Part shown: one piece after another, positions 57,764-64,000 of the stretch
Layout: every line of letters starts with the position of its first letter
Position numbering within the stretch: position 1 is the first letter of the stretch
NCBI GenBank assembly: GCA_019745325.1
Contig: JAIETK010000008.1
Span: 1-64,000 of the forward strand
Direction: 5' to 3'
Origin: Nitrosomonas sp.
GTDB lineage: Bacteria > Pseudomonadota > Gammaproteobacteria > Burkholderiales > Nitrosomonadaceae
DNA length: 64,000 nucleotides
Translations under genes and position numbers: made by a program
Notes under the pieces: model-generated
What the model was told of the DNA's origin: nothing
The model's input: the letters and a program-made list of their open reading frames with translations, nothing else
The model's database searches: none

Positions 57764-58168
57764 ATGTCTTTATTTAATGTATTCGGTATTGCAAGTTCGG
57801 CCATGTCGGCACAATCACAACGGTTAAATGTCGTTGCCAGTAATCTTTCCAATGCCGACAGTGTGACCAGTTCCACTGGAGAGCCATATCGCGGACGTCA
57901 GGTGGTATTCAGTACATTACCGTCGGACGGAAACGGTGCCAGCGGCGTTAAAGTGGCAGGGATTGTTCATGACGCATCACCAATGCGCCAAATTTTCGAC
58001 CCAAAACATCCGATGGCCGATAAAAGTGGCTATGTAACAATGCCGAATGTCAATGTTGTCGATGAAATGGTGAATATGATGTCGGCATCGCGTTCATATC
58101 AGAATAGTGTCGACATGATGAATACAACTAAATCATTGCTGCAGAAAACCTTGACGATTGGTCAATAA
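57764..58168 (+). CDS. flgC: Flagellar basal body rod protein FlgC
   Basis: This 134-residue proximal rod protein has ASSAMSAQSQRLNVVASNLSNADSV and the C-terminal VNVVDEMVNMMSASRSYQN motif. The length is normal. It is followed by flgD after 11 bases. Confidence 0.97.
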   Translation: MSLFNVFGIASSAMSAQSQRLNVVASNLSNADSVTSSTGEPYRGRQVVFSTLPSDGNGASGVKVAGIVHDASPMRQIFDPKHPMADKSGYVTMPNVNVVDEMVNMMSASRSYQNSVDMMNTTKSLLQKTLTIGQ

Positions 58169-58179
58169 AGGAGAAGGTA

Positions 58180-58848
58180 ATGGAATCAGCTCAGCCAGTT
58201 AACTTGCAAACAATTGCATCGGGTGTAACGACAGGAATTACGAATAAAAAAGATGCCGAGAATCCGCAAGATCGGTTTTTAAAGCTTTTAGTTACCCAGA
58301 TGAAGAATCAAGATCCCTTGAAGCCGCTTGATAATGCCGAAGTAACCAGTCAAATAGCACAAATCAGCACAGTCTCGGGTATTGATAAATTGAATTCCAC
58401 CTTGCAGAAATTGGTTTCAAGTTCGGAAGAGAATCGATCTGTCGAAGCATTGGGGATGATTGGCCGTCATGCATTTGTTCCCGGCAAATTAATCACGTTG
58501 GACAAAGATGGCGCGATTGCTGGCGTCAATTTGGAACAAGCGGTTGATCAACTCAATGTAACGATTCTCGATAGCTCAGGAATCGCGGTTCGCAAAATGG
58601 AGCTAGGTGTACAGCCATCAGGAATCAGTACGATCGCATGGGATGGTATGACCGATAGCGGTTCGAAGGCAGCGGATGGCGATTATACCTTTGCGGTCAC
58701 TGCAAAGCAGGGTGGTAAGGACGTTAAAGTGGATACGCTCGCATTTGGACGCGTGCAAAGTGTGACGCCTGGCAAAGATGACACCCTTCTGGATATGGGT
58801 GATGAATTGGGAATGGTTAGCTTGGCAAACATTAAACAGGTATTTTGA
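58180..58848 (+). CDS. flgD: Flagellar hook assembly scaffold FlgD
   Basis: This 222-residue hook cap protein has the N-terminal segment QDRFLKLLVTQMKNQDPLKPLDNAEVTSQIAQ and C-terminal FlgD Ig-like and tudor-like domains (GISTIAWDGMTDSG). It caps the growing hook and leaves when the hook is done. flgE follows 12 bases later. Confidence 0.96.
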   Translation: MESAQPVNLQTIASGVTTGITNKKDAENPQDRFLKLLVTQMKNQDPLKPLDNAEVTSQIAQISTVSGIDKLNSTLQKLVSSSEENRSVEALGMIGRHAFVPGKLITLDKDGAIAGVNLEQAVDQLNVTILDSSGIAVRKMELGVQPSGISTIAWDGMTDSGSKAADGDYTFAVTAKQGGKDVKVDTLAFGRVQSVTPGKDDTLLDMGDELGMVSLANIKQVF

Positions 58849-58860
58849 TAGGAGAATACA

Positions 58861-60129
58861 ATGGGCTTTCAACACGGTTTAAGCGGACTGAATGCGGCAT
58901 CGACGAATTTGGATGTGATCGGCAATAATATTGCCAATGCGAACACCGCAGGATTTAAGCAATCCATTGCACAATTTTCCGACATTTTTGCGAATTCGAT
59001 GGAGGGAACCGACAATGCGCAAATCGGGATTGGCGCAAAAGTATCTTCGATAGCACAGCAATTTGGTCAAGGAAATATTACACCAACCAGTAACCCGTTG
59101 GATATTGCGATTCAAAATCAGGGGTTTTTCCGGATGAGCGATAATGGAGCGGTCAGCTACAGCAGAAACGGACAATTCCATATCGATGATTCGGGCTTTA
59201 TTGTAGATGCCTCCGGCGCCAATCTAACCGGTTATATGGCAGATGAGAACGGCGATATTCAAGCTGGGAGTATTCCGACAAACTTAAAATTCAGCACTGC
59301 CGATTTGGCGCCGCGAGCAACCACGACGTTCGATGTCGGATTCAATCTGGATGCCCGTAAAAAGGGAGATGCAGCCGTCTTTAATGCAACCGATCCTAAA
59401 ACGTACGAAAGCACCACTTCCGGCACCGTCATTGATAGTCTCGGAAATTCACATGTTTTATCATTATTCTTCAAGAAATCGGATTCCCTGGCGAATACCT
59501 GGACCGCTTATGCAACAGTCGATGGGAAAGTAACAGCCCCAGGCGGCTTACCGATAGGGGTCACTATCGCAGGAAATCCTTCTCAGTCAATGGTGTTTGA
59601 CGGGGAAGGCGTTCTTCAGAATATTACTGATAAATTGGATGTTGCAATTGATTTCAGTGCGATCGATCCGCTCTTCGGTGGCCTATCGCCACAGACCGTC
59701 AGGCTGGATCTTACTACCGCAACGCAGTTCGGTTCTGCTTTTGGCGTTAATGCACTGACACAAAATGGCTATACATCAGGTCGTATGTCAGGCTTTACCA
59801 TTGGTGCGGACGGTATCATTCTCGGCAATTACAGTAGCGGTCAAACTAAAACATTAGGTCAAATCGTTCTTGCGAACTTCGTCAATCCTCAAGGATTAGT
59901 ACCGATTGGTGACGGACATTGGGCTGAGTCACCGGCATCCGGTGAGCCTCTGATTGGCGTGCCAAAAACCGGAAATTTGGGATCCTTGCAATCCAACGCC
60001 ATCGAAGAATCTAACGTTGATATTACAGCCGAGTTAGTGAAAATGATTTCAGCGCAACGCATGTATCAGGCCAGTGCTAAGCAAATTGAAACACAAGATC
60101 AGATTATTCAGACCATTACTCAGATTTAG
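58861..60129 (+). CDS. flgE: Flagellar hook protein FlgE
   Basis: This 422-residue hook subunit has N-terminal GLSGLNAASTNLDVIGNNIANANTAGFK, a variable D1/D2 core and the C-terminal SNVDITAELVKMISAQRMYQASAKQIETQDQ helix. The central region carries the FlgE-specific FVGIL-free variant seen in betaproteobacteria. flgF follows after 49 bases. Confidence 0.96.
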   Translation: MGFQHGLSGLNAASTNLDVIGNNIANANTAGFKQSIAQFSDIFANSMEGTDNAQIGIGAKVSSIAQQFGQGNITPTSNPLDIAIQNQGFFRMSDNGAVSYSRNGQFHIDDSGFIVDASGANLTGYMADENGDIQAGSIPTNLKFSTADLAPRATTTFDVGFNLDARKKGDAAVFNATDPKTYESTTSGTVIDSLGNSHVLSLFFKKSDSLANTWTAYATVDGKVTAPGGLPIGVTIAGNPSQSMVFDGEGVLQNITDKLDVAIDFSAIDPLFGGLSPQTVRLDLTTATQFGSAFGVNALTQNGYTSGRMSGFTIGADGIILGNYSSGQTKTLGQIVLANFVNPQGLVPIGDGHWAESPASGEPLIGVPKTGNLGSLQSNAIEESNVDITAELVKMISAQRMYQASAKQIETQDQIIQTITQI

Positions 60130-60178
60130 TGTTGATTTTGAGATGGCAATATCTGGATCACTTGGAGTGGCATAAAAA

Positions 60179-60925
60179 ATGGATCGGCTAATTTATACCT
60201 CGATGACCGGCGCTAACCATACGCTGAATCAACAAGCAACAGTGGCTCATAATCTCGCGAATGCCTCAACCACCGGATTTCGGTCTGAAACAAACGCATT
60301 CCGCGCGGTACCCATATTTGGTGACGGTTTGCCAACACGCGCTTTTGTTGTGGATACGACGACGGGTGCCGATTTCGCATCGGGACCGCTGGAGACGACC
60401 GGTCGTGATCTCGATGTTGCGGTTCGTGGCTCCGGCTGGATTACCGTGCAGCTCGATAATGGTGAGGAAGCCTATACCAGGAATGGCAGTTTGCAGGTGA
60501 GTCCCAATGGTTTGTTATTGACACACAATGGCTTAAAAGTAAAAGGAGCGACCGGTGGCTTTATTACAGTTCCACCGGACTCACGCATCACGATAGGCGT
60601 AGATGGGACAGTATCAACAGTACCATTGAATGCACTACCGAATACCGTTGCGACGGTTGGACGCATTAAGTTGGTTGACCCGGCAGAAGGTGATCTTGTT
60701 AAAGGGAACGATGGATTATTTCGCCTTAAAGATGGCAAAGAAGCCCCAACTGAAGCGAGAGTCCGCTTAATCGACGGTACACTGGAGGGGAGTAACGTGA
60801 ATGTTGTCAACGAGATGGTGAGTATGATCGCTTTAGCGCGGCAGTTCGATATGCAGATGAAGATGCTTGATAACGCAGAGAAGAATGCGCAGCAGGCAAG
60901 CCAGATTATGTTGGTAAGAGTTTAA
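60179..60925 (+). CDS. flgF: Flagellar basal body rod protein FlgF
   Basis: This 248-residue proximal rod protein has MDRLIYTSMTGANHTLNQQATVAHNLANASTTGFR at its N-terminus and VNVVNEMVSMIALARQFDMQMKM at its C-terminus. Size and position between flgE and flgG fix the assignment. Confidence 0.95.
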   Translation: MDRLIYTSMTGANHTLNQQATVAHNLANASTTGFRSETNAFRAVPIFGDGLPTRAFVVDTTTGADFASGPLETTGRDLDVAVRGSGWITVQLDNGEEAYTRNGSLQVSPNGLLLTHNGLKVKGATGGFITVPPDSRITIGVDGTVSTVPLNALPNTVATVGRIKLVDPAEGDLVKGNDGLFRLKDGKEAPTEARVRLIDGTLEGSNVNVVNEMVSMIALARQFDMQMKMLDNAEKNAQQASQIMLVRV

Positions 60926-60951
60926 GTCAATAAAATTGAGGTTTATCATCA

Positions 60952-61740
60952 ATGATACGTTCGTTATGGATTTCTAAAACCGGGTTGGAAGCGCAACAAA
61001 CCAAGCTGGATGTAATTGCCAATAATTTGGCCAACGTCAGTACTAACGGTTTTAAGCGATCTCGCGCAGTATTTGAAGATTTGCTGTATCAGACGATACG
61101 GCAACCTGGCGCGCAATCGTCGCAGCAAACACAATTGCCATCAGGTTTGCAGATTGGTACTGGCGTCAAGCCGGTAGCGACAGAAACCATTTTTACCCAG
61201 GGTGTGCCGCAACATACAGATAATCAAAGAGATGCTGCAATCCGAGGCGTTGGTTTTTTTCAAGTTCTGATGCCTGACGGTACAACGGCTTATACCCGGG
61301 ATGGAGCCTTTCAACTTGATCTCAATGGGCAGCTTGTTACTTCCAGCGGGTATCCGGTTCAACCGGCCATCGTTGTTCCTCCTAATGCTTTGGGTATCAC
61401 AATCGCGCGAGACGGGACGGTATCAGCCACGGTTCCTGGCGGTACTGGGACACAACAGATTCAATTGGGAAATTTCCAGTTAGCGAGTTTCATTAACCCA
61501 TCCGGTTTACAAAGGGTCGGGGAAAATTTGTATTTGGAAACCGCATCTAGCGGCACACCGAACCAGAATGCACCTGGAACCAATGGGTTAGGCGTATTGG
61601 ATCAGAATTATGTCGAAACATCAAATGTCAATGTTGTAGAAGAACTGGTAAATATGATCCAAACACAGCGTGCCTACGAATTGAATTCCAAGTCGGTAGA
61701 AACATCGGATCAGATGCTGCAAAGACTAGCTCAGTTATGA
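60952..61740 (+). CDS. flgG: Flagellar distal rod protein FlgG
   Basis: This 262-residue distal rod protein has [44 protein letters not shown] at its N-terminus, with the FlgG-specific FEDLLYQ segment, and [22 protein letters not shown] at its C-terminus. flgH overlaps its last base pair by an ATGA. Confidence 0.97.
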   Translation: MIRSLWISKTGLEAQQTKLDVIANNLANVSTNGFKRSRAVFEDLLYQTIRQPGAQSSQQTQLPSGLQIGTGVKPVATETIFTQGVPQHTDNQRDAAIRGVGFFQVLMPDGTTAYTRDGAFQLDLNGQLVTSSGYPVQPAIVVPPNALGITIARDGTVSATVPGGTGTQQIQLGNFQLASFINPSGLQRVGENLYLETASSGTPNQNAPGTNGLGVLDQNYVETSNVNVVEELVNMIQTQRAYELNSKSVETSDQMLQRLAQL

Positions 61741-62471
61741 TGGGGTTAACGATCATGATGGATAAGTGTATTCAAGTGGTAGCTCGTAATGGTTCTTTTG
61801 TATTGCTAATAGCCATTATATTGCTATCAGGTTGCGCTATGACGCCGGCAACTTCTACTCATCAACCCAATACATTGCGTCCATTTCATCAAAGTTTGGC
61901 AGTTACCCAACCGAACGGATCAATTCTTCAAGCGATCAATAGCACCACAGGTGGGGTTCGCTATACACCGTTATTTGAAGACAGGAGAGCGCGCGGTGTT
62001 GGCGATACGATCATTGTTACGTTGAATGAAAGAACCAATGCCAGCAAAAGTTCCGGAAGCAATGTCGATCGTTCGGGCAGTATCGATTTTTCAGTTCCGA
62101 GTTTGCTAGGGGTTCCGTTGAAGCTATTGACGAAACATGCAACGATGGAAGCAAAAAATAACAATAAATTTGATGGTGGTGGTGAAAGTTCGAGTAAAAA
62201 TGATTTCAAAGGCACGATTACGGTCACAGTCATCGAAGCATTGCCGAACGGAAATCTCGTAGTAAGTGGAGAAAAGCAAATCGGTATTAACCAAGGACAA
62301 GAATTTATAAGACTCTCCGGAGTAGTCAATCCGATTCATATCATGGCGAATACCATTTCTTCAACCCAGATTGCGGATGCACGCATTGAGTATCGCGGTA
62401 ATGGGTATATCGATGAGGCTCAAACGATGGGCTGGTTGTCGCGTTTCTTTCTAAATGTATCGCCATTCTAA
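61737..62471 (+). CDS. flgH: Flagellar L-ring lipoprotein FlgH
   Basis: This 244-residue L-ring protein of the outer membrane is a lipoprotein with lipobox LLSGC near residues 28-32, a signal helix before it ([14 protein letters not shown]), and the FlgH core ([39 protein letters not shown] and [15 protein letters not shown]). Overlapping start ATGs occur at 61737 and later in the first 15 residues; the upstream one couples to flgG. Confidence 0.95.
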   Translation: MMGLTIMMDKCIQVVARNGSFVLLIAIILLSGCAMTPATSTHQPNTLRPFHQSLAVTQPNGSILQAINSTTGGVRYTPLFEDRRARGVGDTIIVTLNERTNASKSSGSNVDRSGSIDFSVPSLLGVPLKLLTKHATMEAKNNNKFDGGGESSSKNDFKGTITVTVIEALPNGNLVVSGEKQIGINQGQEFIRLSGVVNPIHIMANTISSTQIADARIEYRGNGYIDEAQTMGWLSRFFLNVSPF

Positions 62472-62510
62472 CCTCGTACGAATGCTTATCGACTTGAGCG
62501 AAATTTGATT

Positions 62511-63620
62511 ATGAGAAGAGTTAACAAAGTCTTCGTTTGGATCTTGACGATCGGTTTATTGCTGCCAAGTATCAGTAGCGCTGATCGCATTAAGGATCTG
62601 GCGTCCATCCAAGGGGTTCGTAACAACCAGTTAATTGGATACGGTCTGGTTGTCGGTTTGGATGGCAGCGGTGATATGACTACTCAAACGCCCTTTACCG
62701 TTCAAAGTGTGATTAGCATGCTGGGTCAGCTTGGTATTAATTTACCTCCCGGAACAAATTTGCAGTTACGCAATGTGGCAGCAGTTATGGTGACAGCGAC
62801 ATTACCGGCTTTTGCAAAACCTGGGCAGCAGATCGATGTGACGGTATCTTCGATGGGCAATGCGAAAAGCCTGCGCGGAGGAACATTGCTGATGACGCCA
62901 TTGAAGGGGGCAGATAATCAGGTATACGCGATGGCGCAAGGAAGTGTTTTAGTAGGGGGTATCGGAGCCGCGGCTGGAGGAAGCAGTGTCCAGGTCAATC
63001 ATCTCAGTGTGGGTAGGATTTCAGGTGGTGGAATCGTTGAGCGAGAAATACAAACATCGGTTGGACAAGGAGATTTTATCAATCTGGAATTGAATGCAAC
63101 GGATTTTTCTACAGTAAATCGTATTGTTGAAGCTATCAACAAATTATATCCAACAGCGGCAGCTGCAGTCGATGGACGTGTGATACAAGTAAAGGCCCCG
63201 GCTGACAATAGTCAGCGAATCAATTTTATTTCTCAGATTGAAAGTATCGATGTGATTCCGGCGAAGGCAACAGCAAAGGTCATTGTTAATTCCCGAACCG
63301 GTTCGGTGGTGATGAATCAGTCCGTAACCCTTGAAACGAGTGCAATCGCACATGGAAATTTATCGATTATTATTAATACAGAACCAGTTATCAGCCAGCC
63401 CGGGCCGTTTGCGCAACGGGGAGAAACAGTTGTCACTCAGCGCTCTCAGGTTGAGATTCGCACGGATGAGGGAAATTTAATGTTGCTTCCAAATGGCGCG
63501 GATTTGGGTGAAGTTGTGAAAGCTTTAACGGCAATCGGCGCAACCACGCAAGATCTTTTGTCTATCTTGCAAGCATTAAAAGCCGCGGGTTCCCTCCGTG
63601 CCGATTTGGAAATTATTTAA
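62511..63620 (+). CDS. flgI: Flagellar P-ring protein FlgI
   Basis: This 369-residue P-ring subunit, from the ATG at 62511 (a TTG two codons upstream is less likely), has a signal peptide (about 1-22, ending ISSA) and the FlgI core (DRIKDLASIQGVRNNQLIGYGLVVGLDGSGD, GGTLLMTPLKGADNQVYAMAQG). It assembles in the periplasm with the help of FlgA. It is followed by flgJ after 21 bases. Confidence 0.96.
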   Translation: MRRVNKVFVWILTIGLLLPSISSADRIKDLASIQGVRNNQLIGYGLVVGLDGSGDMTTQTPFTVQSVISMLGQLGINLPPGTNLQLRNVAAVMVTATLPAFAKPGQQIDVTVSSMGNAKSLRGGTLLMTPLKGADNQVYAMAQGSVLVGGIGAAAGGSSVQVNHLSVGRISGGGIVEREIQTSVGQGDFINLELNATDFSTVNRIVEAINKLYPTAAAAVDGRVIQVKAPADNSQRINFISQIESIDVIPAKATAKVIVNSRTGSVVMNQSVTLETSAIAHGNLSIIINTEPVISQPGPFAQRGETVVTQRSQVEIRTDEGNLMLLPNGADLGEVVKALTAIGATTQDLLSILQALKAAGSLRADLEII

Positions 63621-63641
63621 CCTACCGATTGGTTTCTTCTT

Positions 63642-64000
63642 ATGATTATTTCACCGGATCTCTCAAGTAAACTTGCGATCGACACCAAAGGCCTTGCTGA
63701 TTTGCATGGCTTGGTCAAGCGGGACCCGGACCAGGCTTTACACAAGGCTGCGCAACAATTTGAAGCTTTATTTATGAATATGCTTCTTAAAAGTATGCGT
63801 GAAGCTACTCCAAAAGATGGATTGTTTGAGAGCCGGCAGACGCAATTCTTTACGCAGATGTATGACCAACAACTTGCACAGCAATTGTCGACGCGAGGAA
63901 TCGGTATTGCCAATATCATGGTCAAGCAATTGGGCAGGAGTGCAGAATCGGTTCCAGTTCAGTCGATAAGCCAAACGGATGCGATTTTGTCATCCCTTCA
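63642..64000 (+). CDS. flgJ: Flagellar rod assembly protein FlgJ (partial)
   Basis: Only the first 119 residues are in the window. It matches the N-terminal rod-binding domain of FlgJ: QFEALFMNMLLKSMREATPKDGLFES and QTQFFTQMYDQQLAQQLSTRGIGIA. In most proteobacteria a C-terminal glucosaminidase domain that opens the peptidoglycan for the rod follows; it would lie beyond the window end. Confidence 0.93.
   Translation, partial: MIISPDLSSKLAIDTKGLADLHGLVKRDPDQALHKAAQQFEALFMNMLLKSMREATPKDGLFESRQTQFFTQMYDQQLAQQLSTRGIGIANIMVKQLGRSAESVPVQSISQTDAILSSL

Overview
The window reads as a chromosome segment of a betaproteobacterium with about 48-50% G+C. Gene content and order fit the Nitrosomonadaceae (Nitrosomonas-like): a one-piece tmRNA with the ANDENYALAA tag, an extended mla lipid-transport cluster, sdhCDA, guaBA, acnA, rpsO-pnp and a flgA / flgBCDEFGHIJ flagellar region. 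The genus is an inference from gene content and protein style, not from a marker-gene comparison.

Layout. 1-3.3 kb: tmRNA gene, then mupP/gph-like phosphatase, ubiG and mtaD, all on the minus strand. 3.4-11.5 kb: an OmpA-domain protein; a four-gene Gld-like ABC exporter set joined to mutM by a one-base overlap; proC-yggT-yggU-sixA. 11.5-20 kb: a LysR regulator divergent from pirin and DoxX genes; sdhC, sdhD and sdhA with no sdhB, abutting a decayed P-type ATPase; a secreted nuclease; an alanine/cation symporter. 20.1-26.4 kb: mlaFEDCB, an ABC exporter pair, bolA, djlA and a previously unlisted 37-residue membrane protein gene with its own FNR-like box and terminator.

26.4-35 kb is the accessory region. 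It holds short palindromic (MITE-like) elements, two orphan genes (741 and 148 aa) with a shared upstream repeat, a chemoreceptor, a zeta-toxin-like pair, and an integrase-less integron cassette array of three cassettes with folded attC sites. This array is the clearest mobile structure in the window.

35-47.9 kb: a large M1-M28-PDZ peptidase, a TolB-like propeller, a FimV-like protein, guaB-guaA, and acnA carrying an unusual in-frame insertion. 48-54.8 kb: a Pro-Arg-His tRNA operon with a textbook promoter, dksA, rpsO-pnp, hemJ, an M32 carboxypeptidase and a PBP7-type peptidase. 55-64 kb: small genes (a Mth938-like protein and an acyl carrier protein), then flgA divergent from flgBCDEFGHI and the start of flgJ, with a sigma-54-like promoter ahead of flgB. 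The window ends inside flgJ.

Most of the window is housekeeping sequence. The points most worth checking are the cassette array with its unknown cargo, the FNR-box microprotein, the sdhB-less sdh operon ending at a rearrangement scar, the insertion inside AcnA, and the two orphan genes with a common upstream repeat.
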